A stretch of 64,000 bases of DNA from JADGRF01 sp035274465 (GCA_035274465.1 DATEOF010000286.1:62001-126000); one strand, 5' to 3'; shown: positions 53,041 through 62,243, numbered from the stretch's first letter. Notes: a model not told the origin generated them from the letters alone. Program-made: numbers and translations.

Positions 53041-54909
53041 ATGAGGCGGCTCGCGATCGTGCTCGGATTCATCGCCACGGCGTGTAGCGGCGGCAGCTCG
53101 TCGAGGACCACCAGCAGCGCGCCGGCGCGCGACATGTCTGCGCTCGCGGCCGCGATCGAGCAGGGCCTCCTGCCTCGGGTGCAGGTGAAGGGCGAGACGG
53201 CGCGCACTGCGCTCACCGAGCTGCTGGGCCAGAAACGGGTTCGCGCGGTGAGCATCGCCGTCTTCGAGCATTACGAGCTGGTGTGGGCACGCGCGTACGG
53301 GCTGGCAGACGAGAGCACGAAGCAGCCTGCCGACGAGAGCACGCTCTTCCAGGCCGGCTCGATCAGCAAGTCGGTCAACGCGCTCGGCGTGCTCCTCGCG
53401 GTCGCCGACGGCACGCTCGCGCTGGATCGCCCCGTCAACGAGCTGCTCACGAGCTGGAAGCTCCCCGACAACGAGCTCACCAAGGATGTGCCGGTCACGA
53501 TCCGTCGCCTGCTCAGCCACACCGCCGGCACCACCGTGCACGGCTTCCCGGGCTACACCGCAGGCGCTCCGCTGCCGACGCTCCTACAGGTCCTCGACGG
53601 CCTGCCGCCCGCGAACACCGGGCCGATCCGCGTCGACCTGAAGCCGGGCACCAAGGTCCGCTACTCGGGCGGCGGCACGTTGATCACTCAGCTCGCGCTC
53701 GTCGAGCGTCTCGGCGCGCCCTATCCCAACATCCTGCGCGATCGCGTGCTCGCGCCCCTGCACATGGACGCGAGCACCTACGAGCAGCCGCTCCCGCCCG
53801 ATCGCGTGCAGCACGCCGCCACCGGCTATCACCGCGACGGCAGCGAGACGCCCGGCAAGCGCAACGTCTATCCCGAGATGGCCCCCGCCGGCCTGTGGAC
53901 CACGCCCAGCGACCTGGCGCGCTTCTTCATCGAGGTGGCGCGCGGACGCGCCGGCAAATCCAGGCTGGTGTCGCGCGAGATCGCGCTTCAGATGACCACG
54001 TCCGAGACGAAGGCACCCGAACCGCCGGTTGGACTCGGCGTGTTCCCCTCCGAGCGCAACGGGACCGGCATGTTCGGTCACAATGGCGCCGACGACGGCT
54101 TCCAGGCCGAAGCGCTCGCCAGCCTCGAAGGTGGCAACGGGGTCGTGATGATGAGCAACTCCGACAACGGCTTCGACATCTTCCCGGCCATCGAGCGCAC
54201 CGTGTTCGCCGCGATGAAGTGGCCGGGCGCCGACCGAGTTTACGAGCGTGTGCCGCTGACGGATGCCGAGCGGTTGCGCCTCGCCGGCCGCTACCTGACC
54301 GTCCAGTCCCGAGTCTTCACGCTGGCGGTTGACGGCGATCGCTTGACGATCGTGCGCCCGTTCCGCGACCCGACCGAGCTCGTGCCGCTCGGTGGTGATC
54401 GCTTCGTCTCCGTGGAGAACGGTATCGAGTTCACGCTCGATCCGAAGGGCACCTTCGACATCCACCTGCCCAACAACGGCATGGATCACGCCGTACGTCT
54501 CCTGCCGGACGAGACCGCGCCGCTCTTCGCGCTCGAGGCCGGGCAGTTCGACGCGGCGGTCGGCGACTGGAAGAAGCGGATTGCGAAGTCGCCCGACCTG
54601 GCAAGGCCCTTCGAGGAGTTCTACAACATGTACGCGTACCAGCTCCTGCTCGACGGCAAGACCGACGCTGCGCTCGCCATCTTGCGCGCCGCGATCGCCG
54701 TATACCCCGACTCGTCGAACGCGCAGGACAGCTACGCCGGGGCGCTCACCAAGGCCGGTGACAAAGCCGGAGCAATCGCGGCCTACGAGCAGTCCATCGC
54801 GCTACTCGAGCGCGACCCGCGCATCCCGTTCGCCGACCGCCCCACACGTCGGGTGCGCGCCGAATCGCAGCTCGCGCAACTGCGGCTTCAACGCGCGACG
54901 GTGCGGTAG
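53041..54909 (+). CDS. Beta-lactamase-fold (class C / penicillin-binding-like) lipoprotein with TPR-like tail (622 aa)
   Basis: A lipoprotein signal ends at 'ATAC' (Cys15). The serine hydrolase core shows S-x-x-K at Ser107-Lys110 ('GSISKS'), Y-S-G at 208-210 as the YxN-type element, and 'GHNGADDG' as the third box (H-x-G). A beta-rich segment follows and then a C-terminal part with TPR-like helices ('YPDSSNAQDSYAGALTKAGDKAGAIAAYEQSI'). Such proteins are esterases, peptidases or D,D-carboxypeptidase-like enzymes rather than antibiotic-resistance enzymes by default. The start is ATG 53041; the frame is open far upstream, but that part shadows the divergent dehydrogenase gene. Its end overlaps the convergent gene by 22 nt. 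Confidence 0.88.
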   Translation: MRRLAIVLGFIATACSGGSSSRTTSSAPARDMSALAAAIEQGLLPRVQVKGETARTALTELLGQKRVRAVSIAVFEHYELVWARAYGLADESTKQPADESTLFQAGSISKSVNALGVLLAVADGTLALDRPVNELLTSWKLPDNELTKDVPVTIRRLLSHTAGTTVHGFPGYTAGAPLPTLLQVLDGLPPANTGPIRVDLKPGTKVRYSGGGTLITQLALVERLGAPYPNILRDRVLAPLHMDASTYEQPLPPDRVQHAATGYHRDGSETPGKRNVYPEMAPAGLWTTPSDLARFFIEVARGRAGKSRLVSREIALQMTTSETKAPEPPVGLGVFPSERNGTGMFGHNGADDGFQAEALASLEGGNGVVMMSNSDNGFDIFPAIERTVFAAMKWPGADRVYERVPLTDAERLRLAGRYLTVQSRVFTLAVDGDRLTIVRPFRDPTELVPLGGDRFVSVENGIEFTLDPKGTFDIHLPNNGMDHAVRLLPDETAPLFALEAGQFDAAVGDWKKRIAKSPDLARPFEEFYNMYAYQLLLDGKTDAALAILRAAIAVYPDSSNAQDSYAGALTKAGDKAGAIAAYEQSIALLERDPRIPFADRPTRRVRAESQLAQLRLQRATVR

Positions 54910-56192
54910 ATAGCATACAAGATCAGGCCGAGATTCATGTACATCGTGGCCGACATTCTGGCGCGCGACTCCCCGCGAGCGCGGCGGCGAGCGAGTCGAG
55001 CTGACCACAGCAGCGCGAACGCGTACCAAACGCTGCGGCTCCAGGCTGCAGCACCGCGCGCGCGCACGCTGTGGCACCCGCCCGGTTCGGCCTCGGTCGG
55101 TGTGGGTTGCTGCGTCATCGTACACGCGCCATTCGGGCAGCCCAATCGCTCGAGGTGATAGGACATGGCCACCGTCAGCTCGCGGTCGCCGAACAGAACG
55201 GGCGAGGGCGCGACGCAGTGGGGCGGTCCGATCGTGAGGCTCGAATCCGTGGGTTGTGTCCGTGATAGCGTCGAAGGCAGCTCACTGGGTAGCGCATCGC
55301 TCGCCGCACCTGCGTCTTCGTCCGCGTCGGGCAGCGCGGAACAGCGGGTGCGTGTCGCGAGGGCACCCGTCCGCAGCTGCCGCGCCACGGCGGTCAGGCA
55401 TACCTCGGAGGCGTCGGGCGAAAGCCTGAGCTCCGGGTGGCGTGCGGGCCAGATGAACGTATCGGGCACCCCACCCGTCCTGCTGGCCGCGATCGGACTC
55501 GAAGTCGACGTGCCGAAGAACAGGTCATACTGAACCACGTCCTCGCTCGGTGCCGGCGCGTCGAACAGTGGCGCGATCGTGAGCTCGTGGTCTGCAGTCC
55601 AGCACGCGTAACAGTGCGGCGCGTCGTTGCAGCGGGAGCGATCGAGCGTTTCGCAACATTCCGAGCCGTGCGTGACCCACACGTAGCCTGCGGCCACCTC
55701 ACGCAACGGCGGCGACTCAGGTGCGGGCGTCAGATCGTTTGCGGTCGTCACCGACAAGCTCTGCGAAAATTTCGGGGCGCTCGAGCAGCCGCTCACGCGC
55801 AGGTTGTCGACCTCCAGCGAGATCCCAAAGGCAGCGTTGGGTGGGAGTGGCGCAGCGGGTCGCCAGATCAAGAACGACTCGGTTCCCTGCACTGGCCCGG
55901 CTTCGAGCCTGCCTGTGACCTCACTGCCGTCGGCTGCGGTCACGCGAATAAGCACGGCGTCCGCGCGACCTGGCAGCGAGTTGCTGTTGGGGCGTAACAC
56001 CGGATGGCTCAGCGTCGCTCGCCAGATCCAGCCGTCGCGTTCAGCCATCAGCGGCGAGCCGACCCAAGTCAGCGAGGCCCAGAACGAGCTCGCCCCGTCC
56101 GAGCAAGGGTCGAAGCGGCGCCCCGCGCCCTCCTGCGCGCGTGCCTGCGTCGCGGCGATCAGCAACATCAGCATCGCGAGCACGAGCTGCAC
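54888..56192 (-). CDS. Secreted Cys-containing protein with C-terminal hydrophobic helix and Arg-rich end (434 aa)
   Basis: No family is recognised. A Sec signal peptide ('VLAMLMLLIAATQARA') is followed by a region of beta composition with Cys pairs ('CCETLDRSRC', 'HCYACW'). A possible Ig-like or fibronectin-type segment ('YVWVTHG', 'YDLFFGTSTSS') follows. Near the C-terminus 'GGCHSVRARG' precedes a hydrophobic helix and 'LARRRARG', a pattern reminiscent of MYXO-CTERM surface sorting signals, though a further short hydrophobic tail follows. The GTG start at 56192 is chosen because it precedes the signal peptide; upstream frame sequence lies in the promoter of the divergent methyltransferase gene. 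Confidence 0.6.
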   Translation of the reverse strand: MQLVLAMLMLLIAATQARAQEGAGRRFDPCSDGASSFWASLTWVGSPLMAERDGWIWRATLSHPVLRPNSNSLPGRADAVLIRVTAADGSEVTGRLEAGPVQGTESFLIWRPAAPLPPNAAFGISLEVDNLRVSGCSSAPKFSQSLSVTTANDLTPAPESPPLREVAAGYVWVTHGSECCETLDRSRCNDAPHCYACWTADHELTIAPLFDAPAPSEDVVQYDLFFGTSTSSPIAASRTGGVPDTFIWPARHPELRLSPDASEVCLTAVARQLRTGALATRTRCSALPDADEDAGAASDALPSELPSTLSRTQPTDSSLTIGPPHCVAPSPVLFGDRELTVAMSYHLERLGCPNGACTMTQQPTPTEAEPGGCHSVRARGAAAWSRSVWYAFALLWSARLARRRARGESRARMSATMYMNLGLILYAIYRTVAR

Positions 56193-56354
56193 GTCGCTTG
56201 GAAACAGCAGCAAGCGTGCCAAGCAAGCCCGGCTGTCTTTCCGCGGATGATCAGCTGTGGGTCGTGTGCCAGCGTGTGCCAGCACGGCGAATCGTAGCTC
56301 GCGCAACTTCGCGATCCGCGATAAAACCTCGGCTCGCGAACGTGGAGCCGAGGC

Positions 56355-57527
56355 ATGGCCAGCTTGACAACGGAAGAGACTGTCGTCACCCATCCGGCAC
56401 GCAGCCGTAGTCAACCGGTCGCCGGCCTGCCTCGTGGGCCGCTGCCTACCGCCCCTCCCAGGTTCGTTCTGCGCGCGGCGCTGGCGCTGCGGCGGTTCCT
56501 GCTGCGCTTCGCCGATATGGTCTGTCCGCCCGAGATCGTTCTGCTCGAGCGGGCGACCAGTATGATGAATTCGCAGCACATCGGGGTCGCTGCGCGCCTG
56601 GGTATCGCTGACCTGCTTTCGGAGAGCCACGCCCTCACTGCTCGCGAGCTCGCCGAGCGCACGCATACCGACGAGGACGCCCTGCATCGTACGCTGCGCG
56701 CTCTGGCGACGATCGGCATCTTTGCACTGGACTCATCGGGCCGCTTCTCGAACAACCGCATCTCGCGGGCACTCGCGGCGGATCACTCGACGTTCTCGCG
56801 CGCGATGGTCGAATACTTTACCTCTGGCTCGAACTTGGCTGCGTGGGCCGAGCTCCGGCATACGATCGAGACCGGACGCAGCGCATTCGCGCGCGTGCAC
56901 GGCATGAGCATCTGGCAGTGGTTCGCGGAGCACCCGGACGAGGAAGAGACGTTCGCCCAGGCGATGACGGGCTTCACGTTGCTGGACGCGTCACAGATCG
57001 CAGCGCTCTATCCGTTCCACGAGCTCGCACGCTTGTGCGACGTGGGAGGTGGTAGGGGAACGTTGCTGTCCGAGTTGGTGCTGCGCAATCCGGGCTTGCG
57101 GGGCGTGCTGTACGACGCCAGCGGCGTGATCGCTTGCGCCCGCCCCGTGCTCGAGCGTCGCGGCGTGACTGATCGCATCGAATGCGTCGCCGGCAGCTTC
57201 TTCGAGAGCGTGCCCGAGGGCTTTGACGCGTATCTGCTGAAGAGCGTGCTGCACGACTGGGACGATACACGCTGCCAGGGCATCCTCTCGAACGTGCGGC
57301 GAGCGATCCCCGCGCATGGCCGCTTGTTGCTGGTCGAGTTCATCCTCGAGCGCAACGACACGTCGAGTACGGTCGCGAACATCGACATGCACATGGTGGT
57401 GGTTTGCGACGAAGGTCGTGAGCGTTCGCGCGCCGAGCTCGAGGCGCTGCTCGCAGCCACGGGCTTCCGGCTCAGCCGTGTATTCTCGGGAGCCACGATC
57501 GCCGTGCTCGAAGCGCTACCCGTTTGA
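56355..57527 (+). CDS. O-methyltransferase, hydroxyindole/caffeate-type SAM-dependent (390 aa)
   Basis: This matches the dimeric O-methyltransferase family (acetylserotonin OMT-like, used in antibiotic tailoring such as carminomycin 4-O-methyltransferase). An N-terminal dimerisation winged helix (about 70-140; 'VAARLGIADLLSESHALTARELA') precedes the SAM fold with 'DVGGGRGTLLSELV' (229-242). The late motif 'KSVLHDWDD' carries the conserved His300 region. The N-terminal 55 residues are an extra basic extension. It sits 7 nt before the amidase gene in the same direction, so the two probably form an operon. The methyl acceptor is unknown. Confidence 0.85.
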   Translation: MASLTTEETVVTHPARSRSQPVAGLPRGPLPTAPPRFVLRAALALRRFLLRFADMVCPPEIVLLERATSMMNSQHIGVAARLGIADLLSESHALTARELAERTHTDEDALHRTLRALATIGIFALDSSGRFSNNRISRALAADHSTFSRAMVEYFTSGSNLAAWAELRHTIETGRSAFARVHGMSIWQWFAEHPDEEETFAQAMTGFTLLDASQIAALYPFHELARLCDVGGGRGTLLSELVLRNPGLRGVLYDASGVIACARPVLERRGVTDRIECVAGSFFESVPEGFDAYLLKSVLHDWDDTRCQGILSNVRRAIPAHGRLLLVEFILERNDTSSTVANIDMHMVVVCDEGRERSRAELEALLAATGFRLSRVFSGATIAVLEALPV

Positions 57528-57534
57528 GTGAGAC

Positions 57535-58947
57535 ATGACGACTTCGACGCAGACCACCGCCCGAGAGCTCGCAGAACTCCTGCGCAGGCGCGAGCTATCC
57601 TCGGTGGAGCTCACGCGAGCGACGTTCGCGAAGATCGCCGAGCAGGACGCGTCGCTCGGTGCCTTCGTCGAGCTGGACGAGCGGCGCGCGCTGGCCGCCG
57701 CCGAGGCCGCGGATCGATCGCTGCGAGCAGGCGGAACGTTGCCGCCGTTCCTCGGCGTGCCCACCGCGATCAAAGACAGCGAACACGTTCGCTTCCTCCA
57801 CACGCGGGTCGGATCGCGTGCGTTCAAGTGGATCCGCTCGCCCGTCGACAGCAAGCTCGCCCAACGCTGTCGCAAGGCTGGCTTCGTCATCGTCGGAAAG
57901 ACCAGCACCTCCGAGCTCACGATCCTGCCGTTCGTCCACACCGACCTCGGGCCACCGACCTGCAACCCTCGCGCTCCCGAGCACTACGCCGGCGGCTCCA
58001 GCGGAGGCGCCGCGGCGGCAGTGGCGGCGGGCATGGTCCCGATCGCGCCGGGCAGCGACGGTGCCGGCTCCATTCGGTTGCCTGCAGCGTTCTGCGGCCT
58101 GGTCGGCATCAAGCCGGGGCGTGGTGCGCTCTTCAACGAACACCTCAGCGTGGATGCCACGCAGCTCAGCGCGATCGGCCCGCTCGCGCACACGGTCCGC
58201 GACGCAGCGGCGCTCATGGACGTGCTCGATGGGCGCTCGACGCTCGATGCGCCCGACTCGTACTCTGCTGCCACGAAGCAACTCCCCTCGAAGCTACGCA
58301 TCCGAGTGGGCCTCAGCCATCACCTGACCTCGATCGAACCCGAGATCGAAGCGGCCACACGCCGCGCGGCGCGGCAGCTCGAGCTGCTCGGTCACCACGT
58401 GGAGGAAGGCCCTCCGCCTCCGCCCATCGCAGTCGACGAGTTTCTGCCGATCATGGGCCGTCTGATGGCCAACATCCCGGTCCTGCCCTTCACGTCGCAC
58501 ACGCTCCAGCCCACGACGCGCTGGATGCGCGAGCTCGGCAAGGCAGTGACCAGGCCCGACGCCAGACGGCGACACGACGCGCTGCAGGCGCAGCTCGATG
58601 CCTGGTTCGCCGCGGACGGCGTCGACGCCTGGCTCTTTCCAACCTGCGCCGTGTCCGTCCCCAAGCTGCACCAGTACGCAGGCCTCCACGGCGAAGCAGT
58701 CTTCCGCGCCGTCGTCTGCATCGGCGCCTTTACCGCACCCTTCAACATCACCGGTCAACCCGCACTGACGCTACCAGCGGCAGTCTCGCAGAGCGGCTTG
58801 CCCATCGGAGTTCAGCTGGTCATGAAGCGCAACGAGGAAAGGAAGCTCCTCGGCCTGGCAGCGAGCCTCGAGCAAACGCTGAGCCCGTCTCGGTCGGCGC
58901 CCATCGTCGCCCAAAGGGACGGTGGAAGCGTCCTCGCCTCGCGCTAG
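57535..58947 (+). CDS. Amidase-signature enzyme (470 aa)
   Basis: This is an amidase-signature hydrolase using the Ser-cisSer-Lys triad: Lys80 ('TAIKDS'), cis-Ser155 ('YAGGSSGG') and the nucleophile Ser179 ('GSDGAGSIRLPA'). The spacing between the two Ser (24) matches characterised members. The C-terminal part includes 'FNITGQPALTLPA', which is common in the family. The length is normal for GatA-like and FAAH-like amidases, but no gatB/gatC genes are adjacent, so a tRNA amidotransferase role is unlikely. It is 7 nt downstream of the O-methyltransferase gene and convergent with the next lipoprotein gene 17 nt later. Confidence 0.92.
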   Translation: MTTSTQTTARELAELLRRRELSSVELTRATFAKIAEQDASLGAFVELDERRALAAAEAADRSLRAGGTLPPFLGVPTAIKDSEHVRFLHTRVGSRAFKWIRSPVDSKLAQRCRKAGFVIVGKTSTSELTILPFVHTDLGPPTCNPRAPEHYAGGSSGGAAAAVAAGMVPIAPGSDGAGSIRLPAAFCGLVGIKPGRGALFNEHLSVDATQLSAIGPLAHTVRDAAALMDVLDGRSTLDAPDSYSAATKQLPSKLRIRVGLSHHLTSIEPEIEAATRRAARQLELLGHHVEEGPPPPPIAVDEFLPIMGRLMANIPVLPFTSHTLQPTTRWMRELGKAVTRPDARRRHDALQAQLDAWFAADGVDAWLFPTCAVSVPKLHQYAGLHGEAVFRAVVCIGAFTAPFNITGQPALTLPAAVSQSGLPIGVQLVMKRNEERKLLGLAASLEQTLSPSRSAPIVAQRDGGSVLASR

Positions 58948-58964
58948 TCGGTCATCGGCGCGCG

Positions 58965-59402
58965 TCAAACACCGCAGAGCCACCTCGGGCCATCTGGGTC
59001 GGATTCGAATGCTTCGCACGTACAGGTCTGCCTTGTTCCGCTGTAATACGGATTGTCCGTAGGTAGCGCGGCAACACAACCGGTCGGAAAAATATCTTCC
59101 GATGGGCACCGCGGCAAGGAACAGCTGCTCCATAGATCGTCCGGCAGCCCGCGGCACCCCTCGATCCCGGAGCTCGGTTTCTGCTTGCCGCACGTGACCA
59201 CATATCCGCGTGTATCGTCGCTCGCTATTCGCTCCCGAGAAGCTCGCGCAGGGCTCGAATCATCGCAATCTCCGCCATCCAAGGTCCGTTCTCTGGGGCT
59301 CGGCAGCGTTTCGCAGCGGTCCTCCGTGACAGACGGACAAGCGCACAGCGCACGTGCCGCGAGGCATACAATCAACACCCGCAGGTCGCTCGAATTCATC
59401 AT
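58965..59402 (-). CDS. Small Cys-rich lipoprotein (145 aa)
   Basis: The family is not recognised. It begins 'MMNSSDLRVLIVCLAARALCACPSV', a short signal with a lipobox-like 'ALCAC'. The mature part has many Cys, for example 'GYVVTCGKQK', 'SSCSLPRCPS', 'TGCVAAL' and 'CTCEAFE'. The start at the double ATG (59402) lies 8 nt after the stop of the upstream metallophosphoesterase gene on the same strand. The two are therefore probably co-transcribed. The open frame continues upstream but shadows that gene. Confidence 0.65.
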   Translation of the reverse strand: MMNSSDLRVLIVCLAARALCACPSVTEDRCETLPSPRERTLDGGDCDDSSPARASRERIASDDTRGYVVTCGKQKPSSGIEGCRGLPDDLWSSCSLPRCPSEDIFPTGCVAALPTDNPYYSGTRQTCTCEAFESDPDGPRWLCGV

Positions 59403-59410
59403 ATCGACAC

Positions 59411-60316
59411 CTAGTAAGCTCCACCCTCGCGTTCGCTCGCGACCTCGATCTCGTGTGCCTCCGCGCGCTTGGCCGTGACTTCGAGCGCGATGTGGCTGTG
59501 CACTGCTGCTCCGTCGCGGCGCGTGATGCGTGGCACGCGCGCCGCGTTCACATACAGCACGCCGGCATCGTCTCGCAGCTGCCAGCGGCGCTGGCCGCCG
59601 GTACGCAGGCGCCAGTGCATGTGGCCCGCGATGACGGCAAGCACTCGGCCCTGGGCGTGATCGAGCGCCGTGCGCAGATCTTGATCTCCCCAGTCGCCGG
59701 CATCCGGGTGAAAGTCGCGACCCCATAGATCGTCGGGCCGGCCTCCGAATCCAAACGGGCCGTTGTGCGCGAAGAAGATGATCTTCTCGCTCGGCGCTTC
59801 GTCGACCAGCATGCACAGCTTGTCGCTCGATTGTTCGAGCGTGCGGATGCCGAAGCTCTGTTCGAGCTCGTCGGGGAACGAGATCTCGCCTCCGCCCATG
59901 GCGAACGGTCGCGCAGCGATGATCGTCACGTCGAGTGTGCCCAGGCGCAAAGGATGCAGGCTGTAGCCGCAGGTTCGCACGCCCGTCTGCGGAGTTCCGA
60001 TGGTCGTGACGCCGACCTCGTCCTCGTCGTCGTCCAGGTTACGCAGCAGCGCGCCGCGGCCTTGGCGATAGGTGAGCTCGGCGGCGATCCGCGCGTACTC
60101 GGGGACATCGTTGTTGCCCGGCATGACGAGCGTGCGGCTCGAGAGCTCGGCCATGTGGCGCGCCACCGTCAGGCCGTCGCGGGCTTCGCTACCACCCAGG
60201 TCGCCGGTGACTAACAGCAGTGGGTACTGACTGCGGTTGAAGTAGGTGACGTCTTCTCTGGACCAGGCCGAGTGGACGTCGCCTATCACAGCAATACAGC
60301 CGCTCGCTTCGGGCAT
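59411..60316 (-). CDS. Metallophosphoesterase, calcineurin-like (301 aa)
   Basis: This is a binuclear-metal phosphoesterase. All five blocks are present in order: 'IGDVHSAW' (11-18), 'TGDLGGSE' (37-44), 'PGNND' (66-70), 'AHNGP' (183-187) and 'GHMHW' (231-235). The overall pattern, with the loop 'NLDDDEDE' and the 'HNGPFGFG' block, resembles the TIGR04168-type family known from cyanobacteria, but I am not sure of that subfamily. ATG 60316 begins just before the conserved core; a TTG at 60352 is a weaker option. A Cys-rich lipoprotein gene follows 8 nt after. The substrate is unknown. Confidence 0.88.
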   Translation of the reverse strand: MPEASGCIAVIGDVHSAWSREDVTYFNRSQYPLLLVTGDLGGSEARDGLTVARHMAELSSRTLVMPGNNDVPEYARIAAELTYRQGRGALLRNLDDDEDEVGVTTIGTPQTGVRTCGYSLHPLRLGTLDVTIIAARPFAMGGGEISFPDELEQSFGIRTLEQSSDKLCMLVDEAPSEKIIFFAHNGPFGFGGRPDDLWGRDFHPDAGDWGDQDLRTALDHAQGRVLAVIAGHMHWRLRTGGQRRWQLRDDAGVLYVNAARVPRITRRDGAAVHSHIALEVTAKRAEAHEIEVASEREGGAY

Positions 60317-60360
60317 TTGTCGAGTTTTGGACCCACTGCGGCTCAAGCGCAATCCGGTTT

Positions 60361-60395
60361 GGTTTCAAACAGATATCTGTCCCGTTTGGAAACAA
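60361..60395. promoter_or_regulatory. Palindromic operator-like site upstream of the metallophosphoesterase gene
   Basis: The perfect 10-bp palindrome CAGATATCTG (60370-60379) is flanked by an imperfect inverted pair, GGTTTCAAAC (60361-60370) and GTTTGGAAAC (60384-60393). The AT-rich symmetry stands out from the surrounding GC-rich DNA. It lies 45 nt before the metallophosphoesterase start and 14 nt after the end of the upstream hydrolase gene, so it is a good candidate operator or promoter site. Confidence 0.45.
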
Positions 60396-60408
60396 TCGAC
60401 GCGTTGTT

Positions 60409-61230
60409 CTAGCCAGCAAGCCTCAGCCACTCGAACAGTGTCTGCTCGAAGGCTTCGCCTGCCCGCCGCTCGCGCCAGGGCTCGTGGCCGCAACATGCGA
60501 ATCCCACGTACTCGAGCTGCGGCATGTGCGCGCGTAGCGTCTGGTGCGTGAGCCGGCCGGGGTGAGGATCGTCGTCGCCATGCAGCATCAGCGCCGGCAC
60601 GCGGATCGCGGCGAAGCGCGCCGGCTCGATGCCTTCACGCTGCAGGCGCAGCACGTCGTCCCAGGTCTCCCGTCCGCCTCGCTCGTCGACGCGCGCGTAG
60701 GCCTCGGGCTCCGTTAGCCCATCGTAACTCATGGCTTCCACGGCGAGCGCAGCGAGCTCGGCGCGGAGTCGATCGCGCTCGAGCTCCGAGCGATGTTGTT
60801 CGAGGTTTTTGCGCAGCTCAGCGCGGCGGGCGGCGCGCTCCGGATTCATGCAGCTCGCGAAGGCTCGCTTGTACGCTTCTCGCTCGGCGTCGCCGTACGT
60901 GCCGCAACCCACGAGCGCGAGTGCGCGCACCCGCGCCGGATGCAGCGCTGTGTACGACAGCGCGAGCATCGCGCCCCACGAGTGGCCGACGAGGATCGCG
61001 TGCTCGGGCGCCACCTCGGCCAGATCTTCGACATGCTTCGCAACACTCAGCGGCACAGTGTCGCTCCAGCGCTGCAGCGGCTCGAGCACCCAGTGCCGCC
61101 GGGCCAGCAGCAACGCGAGCCCGCACGCCGAACCCGGTGCCCCGGGCCCACCGTGCAGCACGACGAGGGGAACCCCTCCGTGCACGCGCCCATGCTCGCG
61201 AAGCTCAATGCGATCGAGCGGGTCTGACAT
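60409..61230 (-). CDS. Alpha/beta hydrolase, proline-iminopeptidase-like (273 aa)
   Basis: This is an alpha/beta-fold hydrolase. The oxyanion motif 'HGGPG' (26-30) is typical of proline iminopeptidase-type enzymes, and the nucleophile elbow is 'GHSWGA' with Ser84. Asp219-Asp221 ('LHGDDDPH') and His249 ('CCGHEPW') complete the triad. The length is normal. ATG 61230 is preferred over upstream starts because the conserved core begins soon after, and a GGAG lies about 8 nt before. It follows the endonuclease III gene on the same strand after 59 nt. Confidence 0.85.
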   Translation of the reverse strand: MSDPLDRIELREHGRVHGGVPLVVLHGGPGAPGSACGLALLLARRHWVLEPLQRWSDTVPLSVAKHVEDLAEVAPEHAILVGHSWGAMLALSYTALHPARVRALALVGCGTYGDAEREAYKRAFASCMNPERAARRAELRKNLEQHRSELERDRLRAELAALAVEAMSYDGLTEPEAYARVDERGGRETWDDVLRLQREGIEPARFAAIRVPALMLHGDDDPHPGRLTHQTLRAHMPQLEYVGFACCGHEPWRERRAGEAFEQTLFEWLRLAG

Positions 61231-61289
61231 CGCCGGTCTCCGGTGCGGGGTTGGTTCTGAAGGTGATGTGAGCGCGTGCTCGGCGCACG

Positions 61290-62027
61290 CTACAGGGACT
61301 TGGCGCGCGTTCGCGGCTTTGGACGCGGTGCCTTTGTCTTTGCGCGGGTCGCAGCCCAACTGCAGATCGGGCAACCCTTCGGGTCATGCCGCAGTGCCGG
61401 GCAGTGTTCCCTCCCGAAGTAGATGATCTGCAGGTGCAATGCGCCCCAATGTTCGGGGGCATAGAGGCTCTTCAAGTCGGCCTCGGTGTGCTCGACGTTC
61501 TTGCCGTCGGAGAGGCCCCAGCGTGCCGCGAGGCGATGGATGTGGGTGTCGACCGGGAAGGTCGCGACGCCGAAGGCTCGCGAGAGGACTACGCTGGCGG
61601 TCTTGTGTCCCACGCCGGGTAGTGCTTCGAGCGCGGTCATGTCGCGTGGAACTTGGTCGCCGTGGCGTTCGCCCAGGGCGTGGGCGAGCGCGCTGATGTT
61701 TTTGGCCTTGGTTGGCGCTAGGCCGCAGCTCTTGATCAACTCCAGGATGCGCGCGGTCGGTAGGGCGCGCATCGCCGCCGGCGTGGGCGCTTCCGCGAAC
61801 AGCGCGGGAGTGACTTGGTTGACGCGCGCATCCGTGGTCTGCGCCGAGAGCAGGACCGCGACCAACAGCGTGAACGGATCGGCGTGCTCCAGCGGGATCG
61901 GCGGCCGGGGATAGAGCTCGGCGAGTGTCAGGCGGATGCGCTCGGCCTTCGCGGTCTTGCTCGGCGTTGCCAACGTGCGGTGCTTGTAGCATGCGGCCTC
62001 GCGCACGCGCGCCACACCGAATCCCAA
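61290..62027 (-). CDS. nth: Endonuclease III (DNA glycosylase/AP lyase), 245 aa or slightly less
   Basis: This is a base-excision repair glycosylase. The helix-hairpin-helix 'LPGVGHKTA' with catalytic Lys142 and the catalytic Asp160 in 'FPVDTHIHRL' are intact, as is 'LLSAQTTD'. The C-terminal iron-sulfur loop is unusual: Cys209, Cys219 and Cys222 are visible ('HCPALRHDPKGCPICSW') but the fourth Cys of the usual C-x6-C-x2-C-x5-C pattern is missing, so a [4Fe-4S] cluster may be absent or differently bound. The start is uncertain: a TTG at 62027 or a GTG at 62006; the conserved region begins near residue 29. It precedes the alpha/beta hydrolase gene. Confidence 0.9.
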   Translation of the reverse strand: MGFGVARVREAACYKHRTLATPSKTAKAERIRLTLAELYPRPPIPLEHADPFTLLVAVLLSAQTTDARVNQVTPALFAEAPTPAAMRALPTARILELIKSCGLAPTKAKNISALAHALGERHGDQVPRDMTALEALPGVGHKTASVVLSRAFGVATFPVDTHIHRLAARWGLSDGKNVEHTEADLKSLYAPEHWGALHLQIIYFGREHCPALRHDPKGCPICSWAATRAKTKAPRPKPRTRAKSL

Positions 62028-62243
62028 AACGTGGGCACTCGGCGACTAAACGCGGTGGCGCAAATGATAGGCGCACTGTGCGGTTGACCAGCTGCCGTTC
62101 GGGAAACATCCTCCAAATCGATTGTAGTCTCTTGTGCGGAGCGGGGTTGCATCTCGCGGCCTTGCAAGCGAAACAAGCATGGCAGCCGCTGTTAACTCCG
62201 CGGTGAGCCCAGCAGCCTCCAACCGAAGACGAGTTGATCAGCC

